DNA from: Plotosus lineatus
Lineage: Eukaryota; Chordata; Actinopteri; Siluriformes; Plotosidae
Length of the DNA stretch: 64,000 bases
Direction: 5' to 3'
Assembly (NCBI GenBank): GCA_024760905.1
Contig: CM045733.1
Span: 32,449,001-32,513,000, forward strand
Shown piece by piece: positions 14,001-25,500 of this stretch (positions within the stretch are counted from its first letter, which is position 1; each line of letters opens with the position of its first letter). A program made the position numbers and the translations under genes. The notes below the pieces were generated by a model. The model did not search any database. It was not told where the DNA came from and saw nothing but the letters and a program-made list of their open reading frames with translations.

Positions 14001-17000
14001 CGAAAAATCCAGTTTACGAAACACATTTTCCTAAATGGAACAAGTACGGAACAAGTTCTTACGAAACGCGCCATTCAAAAAATGCACGACTTGCTCTCGC
14101 GCGCGTGTGATTTCCGGTGTGAATGAAAAGAAGCGGGCTCGTGGTATGCGGTTGAGTGATATCGCAAAGGAATATGGCCAAGCCCGTTTACCATGGGTAC
14201 GATATTGAAGCAGAAGGTCTTAAAAGGCATGCTTGTATAATTTTTAAAGGGTTTAGGGGGTAGTATTGGGGGCCTTGGAACGAATCACACGTTTTCCTTG
14301 TAAAATGCGGTTCAATTTACGAAAAATCCAGGTTAAGAAAAAGGATCTGAAACGGATTAATTTCATAAGGTGAGGTCACTCTGTACTCCAAAAATTAATT
14401 CCTTAGCAGCATATACTTCAATAAAAGCTATCAACATGAAATTTTGATTAATATTTAAGTCATCGAAATCCTTATTTATGTAAAGTTTTGTCCCTATATT
14501 TCAGTTGGAAAATTCTCAGCAAGGTGTTTTAAAAACAAGCAAAAGTGAAAGTCAAGTACAGCTTAATTTTTCATCACCAGTTCAAAAGATCTCAATGGCA
14601 TCCTCCTGTGCCATCAAACGACAAACATACTTTCGTCTTCTTTCTATGATTGTGAGACATGGAGTGGCATGCAGAAGTGTTCATTCTCCTTGAACTTTTT
14701 CACATTTTTCATAGAGCTGCAAAATGTAGAGTGCATCTGTATTCAACCTTTCTTTACTCTAATACCTCTAAATAAACTTTGGTGCAACCAGTTGCCTTCA
14801 GAAATGTGCAATCTTTTCTCAATATAAAGAAAGCTGTTCTGTGAAGGTCTTCGAGGTTTGCTAGAGAACATTAGTGAACAAACTTCTTCATGAAGCCCAA
14901 GGAAAATACCAGACAGGTCAAGGATAAAGTTGTGAAGAATTTAAAGCAGGGTGACACTTTTATTGGGATGAAATTTAGCACTTATACTCTTTAGAACTTT
15001 AAAAAAAAAAACATTAGGATATTATGATGTATGGCACTTTAATTTGATCTTTGTTGTCCTTCTGTAATAAGCATCTTTTCTCAGTGCATTCTGTATGGAT
15101 TTTTCTAAATGCCAGAACCAGAAACAAAGAAAGGAAAGAAGGCAAAGGAACCCGAATCCCCAGTTTTATATGAAGATCACCCAGATAAGCTGACTAGCAA
15201 TGATGGCCGGGCAGCCAACATGAAGATAACCTCTTGGAATGTAGATGGTCTTCGTGCCTGGGTGAAGAAGAAGGGGCTAGATGTAAGTGGAAAATAGACT
15301 TAGGGGTTTGGATTTTATTTTTATAAACTTCATTGCATATTTTGAAAATACATCATTGGTCTGCATAATGAATGCCATGTGGTGATGTGTCTTTTTATCT
15401 TTATTTTTTTCTGTTGGTCTCTACCTCTAGTGGGTGCGTCAAGAGGCTCCAGATGTGATTTGTCTCCAGGAAACCAAGTGTGCTGAGAAGGCTTTACCAG
15501 CAGAGATCAAATCTATGTCTGAGTATCCACATAAGTTCTGGGCGTGCTCAGATGAAAAAGAGGGTTACAGTGGAGTGGCCATGTTATGCAAAACTAAACC
15601 TCTTAATGTCTCCTATGGCATTGGTGAGTGATGTCAGCACTTCCGGTCTCTGAAAAGTATTCCAAGCCTTCAGTAGTGGAGCAGGACCTGAGCCAATTCT
15701 CCTTGCCTGCACTGTCAAATCACATGTTCAATGAAGAGTCTGTTTGTGACAGCATGGCATGAGTTAGAATTAGGTTTATATGAGGGGTTTAGATCAGGTT
15801 CAGACTGAACGAGCATAGTTGAGAATGTTCAGTAATGAGGACTGTCTTGCAAAATATGTCAGATTTTCCAAATGGTGTCACTTCAAAAGGAAACACCAAA
15901 ATGGATGCCTTTACCTATCAATATTTAATGTTTGGCAGACAGTTATAATCATTCTTCTGTCCAAAATTAACATGAATGCTCATGACTTCCAAGAGGGGGG
16001 CAGTGTTGGTCTAGTGGTATAGGGCGCTGGATCGCTGATCCAAAGGTTGGGGGTTCGCGTCCCACTCTCCGCAAGGTTGTCACTGTCCCCCCCAGTGCAG
16101 CTAACTGGGTCATCAAAGGCGGGCCATGTCTGTCACTGTCTATGGTGAGAGGCATGTAAAAGAACCATTGCTGACTTTCGTAAAGAGTAGGCTGCAAAGT
16201 CGTCAGCGTGTTTCTGTCCCTTGCTAAAAAGGGTTGTGATAGGAAAGGCATCCGACGTAAAAACCTCTGCCAAATCAAAAACGTGAAAATCAGATGATTC
16301 GCTGTGGCGACTCCCGAGTAAAAGGGACAAAGCCGAAAAGGAAGACAGGCTCATGACTTCCAAGAGGTTGTTTTCCAGAAGCATAAACATGGTTTGGTTT
16401 AATTATTATTATTTTTTTTTTTTATTGAACCAGATTTTTATTTTAAGTTACAACATTATTGTGTTTAACATATGTATGGTGATTTCAGTTCATCATAAAA
16501 TAACATTTAAGCTGACTGAAAGTGGTACATTTTAGGAACATAAATCTTTATGATGGACAAATCATACATACAGGGATCCCTCACTTTCTGCGGTTAATTG
16601 GAACTGAGATCCCTCCGCGACCACCTAATTCTGCAAAGTAGGAGCAACCCCCCCCCTCCCCCGACTGAGGTACACGTATATGTGTAAATAATATCAAAAA
16701 TTACATATTCAATGTTATGAATGCTTATAATAACAATTAAGCATTTAAAAATAATGCACAAGATGTCTTGGTTGTCCAGCAGATCCGATGATGACGTTTG
16801 CATTTTGCGGCTCATCGATGAATGCGAAGGTGACTCTGCAGTACTAGCCTGGAGGCGCAGAGTCCTGAACAGTGGGGGCATTGGAAGTCCGTTCTAGTGA
16901 TTACTGCTGATGCAGTTCTGTGCCGCTTGTCTCTGGCAGCAGTGAGCTTCTGGCACCACACTTTTTCAAACAAGCTGCTTTGTGGATTGAGGCCACCCAT

Positions 17001-20000
17001 TTTGGTCTGTCCATAGCATGCTACTCAAGTTCCTTGGGCTTGATGTGACACCACTGGATGTTTGCTTTCACAGTGTATTTGTATCGCAGCTTTGGGCGGC
17101 CTTGGTTTCTTTTGCCGAGCTGGAGTTCACCATACATCAGGCATCATGGCATCCTGAACTCCTCCATTCGAATTACATGCCCCACCCATCGAAGTTGAGC
17201 CTTGATGATCATAGACTCAATGCTGGTGGAGTTGGCACACTCTAGGACCTCCAAGTTGGTAACGTGATCCTGCCAGCTGATTCTGAGGATGGAGCGAAGA
17301 GCTTGCATGTGGAGGTGTTCCAGCTTTTTGACATGTCTGCAATACAATGTCCATGTTTCACAACTGTAGAGAAGGGACGGGAGTACCATTGTACTATTGT
17401 AGACCTTCAGTTTTGTTGATAGCTGTATATGGTGTTGATTGAGCACTTGGGTGCGGAGTCTGCCCAGCGCCTGGCTAGCCTTGCCGATCCTATAAGTGAT
17501 TTCTTTGTCCAGGGAGCCATCACAGGAAATGGTGCTTTCCAGGTACTTGAAATGTTTAACATTGGCGAGTGGTGTGTCGTTGATGACAATGCTGGGTGCA
17601 GGAGGGTGGGTGTTTGGTGCAGGTTGGTGAAGCATTTCCGTCTTGCTGAGACTGACAGTCAGGCCGAAGAGTTTGGAGGCCTCAGAGAAGCGGTCCAGCA
17701 TCATCTGCAGGTCGAATTCTGTGTGGGCCACAAGAGCGCAGTCATCAGCAGAGGACCTCTTGAAGGAGAGTTTGCAGGCTCTTTGTCTTGGCAGTGAGAC
17801 GACGCAGGTCAAATTGGGAGCGATCCAAACAGTAGCGAATATAGACCCCTTTCTCCAGATCTCGCACGGCAAGGGACAACATGTAGGTAAAGAACACGTT
17901 AAACAGGACTGGAGCTAGCACACAGCCCTGCTTCACACCGTTGCTGATTGTGAAGGCTTCCGACACATTCCTGCTGGAGAGGACCTGGCCAGTCATGCCA
18001 TCGTGGAAAAGCCTGATCATTTATACAAACTTTGGCGGACATCCGATACATTCTAGGATTGTCCAGATGGCCTCTCTATTGACTGTATCAAATGCCTTGG
18101 TCAGATCTATGAAGACAGAGAATTCTGTAAAATAGGGGCATGTTTTGTTTAATGCCTTTTCCTGGACTTGTCTCATGGCAAAGATCATATCAACAGTACT
18201 TCTGCCAGGCCTGAAGCTTCACTGTGCTTCTGGCAGGTTTTGCTCTGATACTGTGATAAGTCTGTTGAGCATGACTCTGGCAAAGATCTTCCCTGCAACA
18301 GAGAGGAGGGAGATGCTCCTGTAGTTCCCACAGTCGGATTTGCTTCCCTTGTTCTTGTAGAGGGAGACAATCAGGGCATCACGGAAGTCATCAGGCATTA
18401 CCTCTTCCCAGGTACTCAGCAGGACGTCATGAAAGGCTTTGAGGTTGTTGGGGCCTGCCGCTTTGTAGATCTCGGCAGGAATGCCATCTTTTCCCGACGC
18501 TCTGCTCAATTTTGTCTGACGGATCGTCCTTTTGATTTCATGTATTGTCGGGGGTTCTGCAAGCGAGTCTTGCACTGGCTGCCGGGGAATCTGGTTCAGT
18601 GCGTCTGCGTCAACTGATGAAGGTTGGTTAAGCAGGCTGCTGAAGTGCTCTTGCCAGTGCCTGCTCAAGCCCTCTTGGTCTTTGAGGGCAGAACCGTCCG
18701 AGGACAACAACGGTGAGCAGCCTGAGGTGGAGGGGCCAAAAACTGTCTTCAAAGCGCTGAAGAATTTGTTGGAGTTGTGGGTATCTGCATAGTGCTGGAC
18801 TTCGGAGGCTTTATCCTGCCACCACTGGTCCTGCATCATTAGAAGGTCAGACTGGACCTTTGCCTGCAGAGTTTTAAATCTTTCACGCTTAGAGACCGAG
18901 GATGGATCATTCTGCCACTCGTTGTAGGCCTTGTTTTTAGCGTGGAGGGCTTCTCTGATGTTGTCATTGTTTTTGTCAAACCAGTCTTCATGCAGTCTAG
19001 TTTTAACTCCAAGCACTTCTTTTGCAGTCTCAGCAATGGTATCCTTGAAAGAGGACCAATTTTCGGAGCTGCTTTTGGAGGTCAGACCATCTTTGAGTTT
19101 CCCATCAAGTGCTTGTTGGAACTTTGCCAGATGGATTGGGTTGTTCAGGCTGGTAACGTTGTAGGAGGCCCTGACAATCTTGGGTCGGTTTCTGTAAGGC
19201 AAAGTGATGTACAGTGACATTACAGCCCTGACCAGCCTGTGATCAGTCCAGCATACAGCACCTCTCATGGCATGGGTCACATGGACGTCCCTGATGTCAT
19301 GTTGGCGTACAGTAACAAAATCGATCATGTGCCAGTTTTTAGACCGTGGGTGCATCCAGGTGGTTTTATACTTGTCTGCCATTCTGAACAAGGTGTTGGT
19401 GATACAAAGGCTGTGTTCTGCACACTTGCTAAGGAGGGGCAGGCTGTTTTCATTAATTTTGCCTACACTGTGTCTGCCCAGAACGCCTTTCCAGCTGCTG
19501 TGGGCTCTTACTACTCTAGCGTTGAAATCGCCTAGCATAGCAAGTTTGTCACTCTGTGAAGTCGACCTAATGACCTCGTCAAATTGTTCATAGAACTGCT
19601 CTTTGTCTTCATCGGGACTGGTGAGCATAGGAGCATATGCACTAATGACTGTGAGGTGTCTGGCCTTGCTGAGATGAACGCGCAATGTCATGAGATGTTC
19701 GCTGATTCCTACTGGCAGGGCTGGTAGGTCCTTCAGCAGTGCTGTTCTAATGGCAAACCCAACACCATGTATCCTGTCCTCAGCTTGTGACTTTCCTTTC
19801 CAGAAGAAAGTGTATCCACCTCCTTCTTCTCTCAGGGATCCTTCATCAGCAAGATGTGTTTCGCTGGGTGCGGCAATGTCTATCCGGTATCGCTGGAGCT
19901 CCTTTGCAACAAGTGCTGTCCTTCTCTCTGGTCTCGGTGTGCCAGCTCGGTCCAGAAGCGTTCAGGCATTCCAGGCTCCCAGAATGAGCCTCTAGAGTTT

Positions 20001-21804
20001 TTTCTTCTTTTGCATTGTTCGATTGCTATGAGGATGAGTCTGTCAGCTGCGGGAAGCTGACCAGACGCTAGAAGGGCAAGCATTTGTCTGGGGCACCTTT
20101 TCTAGCCCCCTCCCTCATGTGAGGGTGGGCAGTGCTGTCCTAAAGAGGCTGCCCAGATGTCCACAGGTGCTGCCGAACTGTTCTGTTGCTCTTAGATTCA
20201 GAAACGGAGTGACCATTTACCCATGGACCGCCTGCGTGCAGGTTTGTGACTACAACCGCCAGTGTTCATCTCCACCTGTTGCTCCACCACGTGCCCATGT
20301 ATATATATATATATGTATATATATGTGTATATGTATATATGTGTATATATATATGTATATGTATATGTATATATATGTATATATGTATATATATGTATGT
20401 ATATATATCTATATATATATGTATGTATATGTCTGTCTGTCTTTCTTTCGGCTTTTTCCCTTTTACTCGGGAGTCGCCACAGCGAATCATCTGATTCGCA
20501 CGTTTTGATTTGGCAGAGGTTTTTATGTCGGATGCCCTTCCTGTCACAACCCTTTTTAGCAAGGGACAGAAACACGCTGACGACTTTGCAGCCTACTCTT
20601 TACGAAAATCAGCAATGGTTCTTTTACATGCCTCTCACCATAGACAGTGAGAGACATGGCCCGCCTTTGATAACCCAGTTAGCTGCACTGGGGGAGACAG
20701 TGACAACCTTGTGGAGAGTGGGACTCGAACCCCCAACCTTTGGATCAGCGATCCAGCGCACTATACCACTAGACCACCACATATATATGTATATATATAT
20801 ATATATGTATATGTGTATATATATGTATATATATGTGTATGTATGTATATATATATGTATGTGTGTGTATATGTATATCATACCTGTCAAGATGTACGGT
20901 TTTGGCGTAATTTGTACAAGTGAGCACTGATTTTTAAATGTGTACGCCGTACGTCCGAAATCTGTACGTTTTTCGATCATTTCGTCTTTTTTTTTTAACT
21001 CCGTTTTTTGTGTCACCGTTTCGGTAAAGAGACGATACGCCGAATTGGTCTGTAGCCGTTTTCTCGCGAGAATCGCGCATTGCGTTTATCGTCTGCTATC
21101 GTCTGCTCTTTCCGACCACGTGACCGCACTTTCATTTCCGCCATCATTCCCAGTTAGTTTTCGTGACTCGCAGTGGATACAGTTGATACAAACGTGATAA
21201 CAATATGGATGGAACAGCTAAAAAGAAAAGGAAAACTAATGCCCACGGACGCCATCTACCAGAATGGCAGCCCGGAAGACCTTGAGAGAAGATGACACCA
21301 TTCCCCTGCAACAACAACAAAATTCTTGAGGCTGTTAGAGGCTTTTATGAAGCTGTTGTCAAAAAGATGATTGATAAATTTCCTTTTGAAGACAGCATTT
21401 TGAAAGACTTGGTAGTGCTGGAACCCAAAAAACAGTGTGACTATACCCATGTTGTGTCACTGAACAGGTCTCTTTCAGTGTATGTGGATGAAGAGCACCA
21501 GGTTATATGTTACAACATTACCAATAAATTCATATTATATTAAAAATAGAGTTTAATTTTTGTTTCATATTGCACGCGATAATAAGACGCGTAAGATTAG
21601 TTGCTATTTTGTAAGGGCATAAATAGCCATTTGTAAGATTGCCAACGGCCTAGGGTTGACAGGTATGGTATATATATATATATGTGTGTGTGTATATATA
21701 TATATGTGTGTGTGTGTATATATGTGTGTGTATGTGTGTATATATATATATATGTGTGTGTATGTGTGTATATATATGTGTGTATATATGTGTGTATATA
21801 TATA

Positions 21805-21858
<54 letters not shown>

Positions 21859-22961
21859 GTGTGGTGTGTGTATGTATATATGTTCTTGACTGTTAGTTGC
21901 TAAAATTGCACTAGCTTGGCTGTGATGTTAATTGTGCCTAACATTATCAGCGTATCCATCTGTGGAATGTGCCATTCTCGTCCTTTCTACACCAGAACAT
22001 GGTGTAGCTTTTATTTTTCTGCTTTGGTAATGTCTCAGTACACATCTCTTGGATGTTACAACAGGACAGGAATTTTTTTCTGAATCAGTGGAAGAACTTT
22101 GCTCTTCATGGATTTCTGTGTTCTGTGCACTTCTTACTCCGTAGTCTCAGTGAGCATGTAAAGAGCAAGCAGAGCTACTTGACCCAAATAATGCAACTCG
22201 GCTGGCCAAAACCGCTAAACCTGGAAGCCTCATGAGGGGTCTGTGATAGAAACACTTTTAATAATTTAGTGAGCATAAAAAAAGGAAAAATGTGGTTTTC
22301 TGGTTTAGGAAGCTCAAATGGTGATCTTTCCTCCCGTAGATGCTAAACCTTTTTTTTCCCCCTTTAAATTGTGGTATGACTATTGCAGTAAATCTCAGTT
22401 GTGAGCCTAGTAGAGCAGTTAACATGAATGCTGTTCACTCCTACAGGAAAAGAAGAGCATGACCAAGAGGGCCGCGTGATCACTGCCGAGTTCCCTTCCT
22501 TCTTCCTGGTTACCGCATATGTACCCAATGCTGGCCGTGGCCTGGTTCGCCTTGACTACCGCAAAACTTGGGATGTAGACTTCCGTGAATACTTGAGCAA
22601 CCTGGACAGTCGAAAACCCCTGGTCCTGTGTGGTGACCTCAATGTGGCACACCAGGAGATTGACCTGAAGAACCCCAAAGGCAACCGTAAGAGTGCCGGC
22701 TTCACTCCTGAAGAACGTGAGGGTTTTAGCCAACTCCTAGCCGCTGGCTTCACCGATAGCTTCCGTGAGCTGTATCCAGAGCAGACCAACGCCTATACCT
22801 TCTGGACGTACATGATGAATTCACGGGCCAAAAATGTGGGCTGGCGTCTGGACTACTTCGTGCTCTCAGCTGCTCTTCTCCCAAGCCTGTGTGACAGCAA
22901 GATTCGTAATAAAGCCATGGGGAGTGACCACTGCCCCATCACGCTCCATCTGGCTGTATAA
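8026..22961 (+). CDS. apex1: apex1, AP endonuclase 1 / Ref-1 (complete coding sequence, 4 exons)
   Basis: Class II apurinic/apyrimidinic endonuclease of base excision repair, a member of the EEP (exonuclease-endonuclease-phosphatase) fold. Exons 8026-8089, 15116-15282, 15431-15623 and 22447-22961 sum to 939 nt, giving 312 aa plus a stop (human protein 318 aa). Residues seen: basic nuclear-localisation start MPKRARK; metal ligand E91 in LQETK; Y166; D205 and N207 in CGDLNVAH; D277 in WRLDYF; D302 and H303 in GSDHCPIT. These match human E96, Y171, D210, N212, D283, D308 and H309. The residue equivalent to human redox Cys65 is Thr60 (KITSWNVDG). Introns 1 (7.0 kb) and 3 (6.8 kb) are filled with transposons. 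A 3'UTR of about 1 kb ends near AATAAA at 23945 and 23957. The start has adenine at -3. Confidence 0.97.
8551..9400. mobile_element. DNA transposon nested in the Tc1-like element
   Basis: Inverted ends ccatattcgatgcgataagc and, reversed, ccgtattcaacgtaataagt, flanked by TA. It carries a degraded coding piece around 8900-9145 (minus, [20 protein letters not shown]) that I do not recognise. Confidence 0.7.
9462..10466 (-). pseudogene. Tc1-like transposase, broken
   Basis: Three frames in order: MDRGSPIPP...[20 protein letters not shown] and KGQGRK (paired-like HTH and linker), then [11 protein letters not shown]...CVMVWGCMS (DDE catalytic region), then a C-terminal piece with SSDLSPI. Frameshifts separate them, so no active enzyme is made. 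Confidence 0.85.
10713..11630. mobile_element. mariner-type MITE nested in the Tc1-like element
   Basis: TA-flanked (10711-10712, 11631-11632). Inverted ends of about 80 bases: cagggggtggacaaaatgat and, reversed, cgggagtggacaaaataatg. It has no transposase and is split by a SINE. Confidence 0.85.
11102..11453 (+). repeat. SINE family A with 17-bp target duplication
   Basis: Well-preserved full-length copy: tRNA-like A and B boxes (ggttgggggttcaagtccc), body, LINE-like tail gctgtggcgactcccgagta and (GACA)n end. Target duplication atctgtttaatgttttc at 11085-11101 and 11454-11470. It is the youngest layer of the nest in apex1 intron 1. Confidence 0.95.
11753..12898. mobile_element. Tigger-like DNA transposon
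   Basis: TA-flanked inverted ends cagtaggccctcaacatccg and, reversed, cagtaggcccttgactattc. Only coding crumbs remain (minus, [20 protein letters not shown]). Confidence 0.75.
12899..13966. other. Unassigned low-complexity intron sequence
   Basis: aat-rich tract, poly(G) and poly(T) runs (13142, 13410, 13559) and no conserved frame. Probably old transposon debris in apex1 intron 1. Confidence 0.4.
13967..14383. mobile_element. MITE with pogo-type ends
   Basis: TA-flanked; ends cagtggtacctcaccttacg and, reversed, cagagtgacctcaccttatg. Interior repeats acgaaaaatcca. Confidence 0.8.
14384..15115. other. apex1 intron 1, 3' part
   Basis: AT-rich and without a recognised element. It contains a degraded Tc1-type region near 14820-15010 (cagacaggtcaaggataaag) with no usable frame. 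Confidence 0.4.
15116..15282 (+). CDS. apex1: apex1 coding exon 2
   Basis: Residues 22-77, from [12 protein letters not shown] to KKKGLD. Acceptor atgccag|aaccag, donor tagat|gtaagt. An in-frame ATG at 15109 spans the acceptor and could mislead a gene finder into starting the protein here. Contains [13 protein letters not shown], with Thr at the vertebrate redox-cysteine position. Confidence 0.95.
15431..15623 (+). CDS. apex1: apex1 coding exon 3
   Basis: Residues 78-141 plus one base, [17 protein letters not shown] to NVSYGI. It carries the catalytic metal ligand Glu91 (LQETK) and the EGYSGVAM loop. Acceptor ctctag|tgggtg, donor attg|gtgagt. Confidence 0.96.
15997..16348 (+). repeat. SINE family A with 19-bp target duplication
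   Basis: Full length in apex1 intron 3, flanked by gctcatgacttccaagagg at 15978-15996 and 16349-16367. Confidence 0.95.
16573..16770. mobile_element. pogo/Tigger-like element, one end only
   Basis: Begins cagggatccctcactttctg and reads into the family interior (cacgtatatgtgtaaataat) before meeting the LINE. Confidence 0.6.
17144..17872 (-). pseudogene. LINE ORF2 fragment: RT palm to C terminus
   Basis: Contains the catalytic ADD ([13 protein letters not shown]), [26 protein letters not shown] and RWVGHVIRM. Continuation of the same broken ORF2 after a frameshift. Confidence 0.88.
18219..19691 (-). pseudogene. LINE ORF2 fragment: endonuclease to RT N terminus
   Basis: 490-codon frame with [22 protein letters not shown] and, near the end, [20 protein letters not shown]. 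It belongs to the retrotransposon at 16780-20190 and is not a host gene, although it is a distant fold relative of APEX1. Confidence 0.88.
20298..20437. repeat. (TATG)/(TA)n microsatellite
   Basis: Alternating tatatatg and tatatg units next to a SINE. Confidence 0.9.
20438..20782 (-). repeat. SINE family A inside a TA-rich microsatellite
   Basis: Reversed full-length copy from ctttctttcggctttttccc to actagaccaccaca, with tatatg repeats on both sides. Confidence 0.9.
20783..20878. repeat. (TATG)/(TA)n microsatellite
   Basis: Right-hand continuation of the microsatellite interrupted by the SINE. Confidence 0.85.
20879..21666. mobile_element. DNA transposon remnant with ends CATACCTGTCAA
   Basis: Starts catacctgtcaa and ends ttgacaggtatg. 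An interior plus-strand frame near 21292-21480 reads [20 protein letters not shown], a segment typical of transposase-derived fish ORFs, with no intact catalytic part. Confidence 0.65.
21667..21860. repeat. (TA)/(TG)n microsatellite
   Basis: tatatgtgtg units, ending in pure (TA)n. Confidence 0.92.
21861..22446. other. apex1 intron 3, 3' end
   Basis: No element recognised; ends with the pyrimidine-rich acceptor of exon 4. Confidence 0.5.
22447..22961 (+). CDS. apex1: apex1 coding exon 4 (terminal)
   Basis: Residues 142-312, [10 protein letters not shown] to ITLHLAV, stop TAA. It holds most of the catalytic centre: Tyr166, Arg172, the DLN triad member in GDLNVAH, WRLDYF and SDHCPI. Acceptor ctacag|gaaaag. 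Confidence 0.97.
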
Positions 22962-23980
22962 CATGATTACTCTATCGATATGTGTTCATGTTCAAGAATT
23001 TCTAATGGCAGCAGCATTCTCTTTTTTCCCCTTTTAGGTAGATTTAGACAAATTCCAGATTTTTTCATTAAATGTTTTAGATGAACAAAATTCTCATAAT
23101 TAGACATTCAGGACTGAAATATACTTCATGCTACACAACTTGTGCTTTCTAAGCAAGTGGTGTACTGAATACACCAGCACACACACTTCATGAAAATCTG
23201 AATGTTCATATCGATGAGAGAGATTTTAGGGAACGTAGATTTTTTGGGGTTGGGCTCATCTGGTGAAGTACGCAGCAGATACAATCAAAGTGCTGGAAGA
23301 GCATGGCAGCCATGATTTGTGTGCAGAAACCTTGTACACATCAAGTATATTCTGGCCTTTAATGTGACGAGAGAACAGAAGGTAGTCTTGATTCAGCATT
23401 TCGATTTGTTGCACACAATATTTCAGTAGGGTGTTTTTCTTTTCTTTTTTTCTTCGTTTTAGTTCTGATGAAATTACTGACCTTACACCATTGTTTATGA
23501 TGGAGACTTTTTGATCTGTGTGTTTATCTGACTCATCTGTCATGTATCATTCCATAATTCAGATGTAATGATTCAAAGTTCTAGTTCATCTTGTGAAATC
23601 TAAAGCAACACACCGCTTGTTCATCACTTCAGTGATGTGGAATAATTCATGGTGCATCTGATGATCTTAGTTTTCACAAACCAAACAGGTCAATTCCTCC
23701 ACATGATAAATTTCTCACTTTTGAAACACTAATAATTTTTTACAACTGAAATAAAATTACCCAAACTGTTTGGTTATTAAACAAATAACTTCGGATTATA
23801 ATCCCGCCAGAAAACAATACTTGATGTGTATTTACTAGTTAATGTCTGTTCAATTTCTTTGGCTTCAGTTGACTGTTGCTTAGTAACCATTTCTGTGCTT
23901 TCTACTGTTAATGCAAAAAGTTATTACACTTCTTTTAAAACAAAAATAAACTGCTGAATAAAAGCATGTACTGGTTTCAT
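22962..23980 (+). other. apex1: apex1 3' UTR
   Basis: AT-rich, no repeat recognised. Poly(A) signals AATAAA occur at 23749-23754, 23945-23950 and 23957-23962; the last two are the likeliest end of the transcript. Confidence 0.55.
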
Positions 23981-24444
23981 ATCTTTCTTTTTCTGTTCTT
24001 GTCTACTGAACCGAGAGAAATCTTAAACATTAATTATCTGAAAGTACTGCTGTAAAACATCCTCCAAAAAACCTACTGCGATAGAACTTGCTCAAATAGC
24101 CAGTTTACATTCAAGGCACACTGAGCCATGATAATTATACACATTTACAGTAAACCCAACAATGGAGTGTAGTCAGTTTACCTACCTGCATGGTTTTTAG
24201 GAGGTCGGACAACACTAGAAAACTCGGAAGAAACCCAACTGGATATCTGGAGAGCCTGTTCTTAATATCGAACCTGACAATCTAAAGTAGATCGGGGTAA
24301 AACCCAGGTGAGGACCATGTCATACACATTTATCACTCGAGTTACTGAAGTATGGCACTTATCTGTAAATTATATACTCAGTCCATATGAAAACGCACCA
24401 CTCACGAAATCTGGAAGAGCTCCACGGATTGATATGTGAAGTAT
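23981..24444. other. Intergenic downstream of apex1
   Basis: No gene or clear repeat; weak resemblance to the SINE B interior near 24200. Confidence 0.4.
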
Positions 24445-24462
24445 ATACTTATGATGCATTTA

Positions 24463-24828
24463 GGGGCAGTGGTGGTCTAGTGGTATAGGGCGCTGGATCG
24501 CTGATCCAAAGGTTGGGGGTTCGAGTCCCACTCTCCACAAGGTTGTTACTGTCCCCGCCAGTGCAGCTAACTGGGTTATCAAAGGCAGGCCATGTCTCTC
24601 ACTGTCTGGTGTGAGGCATGTAAAAGAACCATTGCTGACTTTCGTAAAGAGTAGGCTGCAAAATCGTCAGCGTGTTTCTGTCCCTTGCTAAAAAGTGTTG
24701 TGACAGGAAGGGCATCCGACGTAAAAAAAAAAAACAAAAAAAACTGCCAAATCAATCGTGCGAATCAGATGATTCGCTGTGGCGACTCCCGAGTAAAAGG
24801 GAAAAAGCTGAAAGGAAGACAGACAGAC
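24463..24828 (+). repeat. SINE family A with 17-bp target duplication
   Basis: Flanked by atacttatgatgcattt at 24445-24461 and 24829-24845; (GACA)n tail. Confidence 0.95.
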
Positions 24829-25059
24829 ATACTTATGATGCATTTGAGATAATGAATGATTTAAGAAGACGTAAACATCATTCAATTTCATTAACGATAA
24901 TGTTAATGCGTCAATATCGGGCTAAAATAAGGACGTCGTGCACGCAGGCCTGCAGCTCGCATACGGTTCCATACGGTGTTGAGGTGAATGAATCCACGTC
25001 GTCCTTGAACTTGAGCAGCCGTTCTTGTCGCTGGTAGTGTTCGGTCTGGTGTTTCAAGA

Positions 25060-25118
25060 TGGGCGCCAGCCTCCCCCAACCCTAATTAGGATTAAGTAGT
25101 TCAGAAAATGAACGAATG
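25060..25118 (+). repeat. SINE family B tail
   Basis: gggcgccagcctcccccaac, aattaggattaagtag and an (ATGA)-like end. Confidence 0.7.
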
Positions 25119-25500
25119 AAATATTTTTCATTTTCCTGATTACTGGACCCAAGTAATATCTGCATAGCATGGGTCCAGTGACAATATAAAGTACAGTACA
25201 ACTTTGCATCCATATACAGTTGGTCCCCAATTTACAAAGACCCCTTTGTACGAAATCCCCGGATTACGAAAAACATTTTCCTGAGTTTCTGTCCCCGAAA
25301 TATGAAACAACCCCCTCTTATGAAAAGAAATTAAAAAAAAAAACAAAAACGCGCCAATCAAAATTTCACACGACGTGCGAGTTGCTCTCTCATTAGCTGT
25401 CTCAACATCCTGCCCCCGCTGGCCTCGCCGAGAGAGACAGAAGGAAGCTTCACTCTTTAGTTTTTAGGTTTTTTTAAGTTGTTTTAATTCAAATGCAGCT

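Larger units (their letters stand above)
16780..20190 (-). mobile_element. Non-LTR retrotransposon (APE-type endonuclease + RT), broken
   Basis: In coding order (right to left): endonuclease with [31 protein letters not shown] and TDHRLVRAV; reverse transcriptase with [38 protein letters not shown] and [10 protein letters not shown]; then RWVGHVIRM and a C-terminal [17 protein letters not shown] zinc-binding motif near 16820-16890. The longest intact frame is 19691-18219. A stop in the endonuclease N terminus and frameshifts in RT inactivate it. The clade is uncertain. It sits antisense in apex1 intron 3. Confidence 0.9.

Noticed and set aside
15109..15297. apex1 start codon at 15109
   Set aside because: The ATG overlaps the splice acceptor atgccag. 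The conserved MPKRARK start lies at 8026 and joins in frame, giving a protein of the expected length.
20246..20930. 222-codon plus-strand frame with Tyr/Ile-rich start
   Set aside because: It consists of TATG microsatellite plus antisense SINE A.
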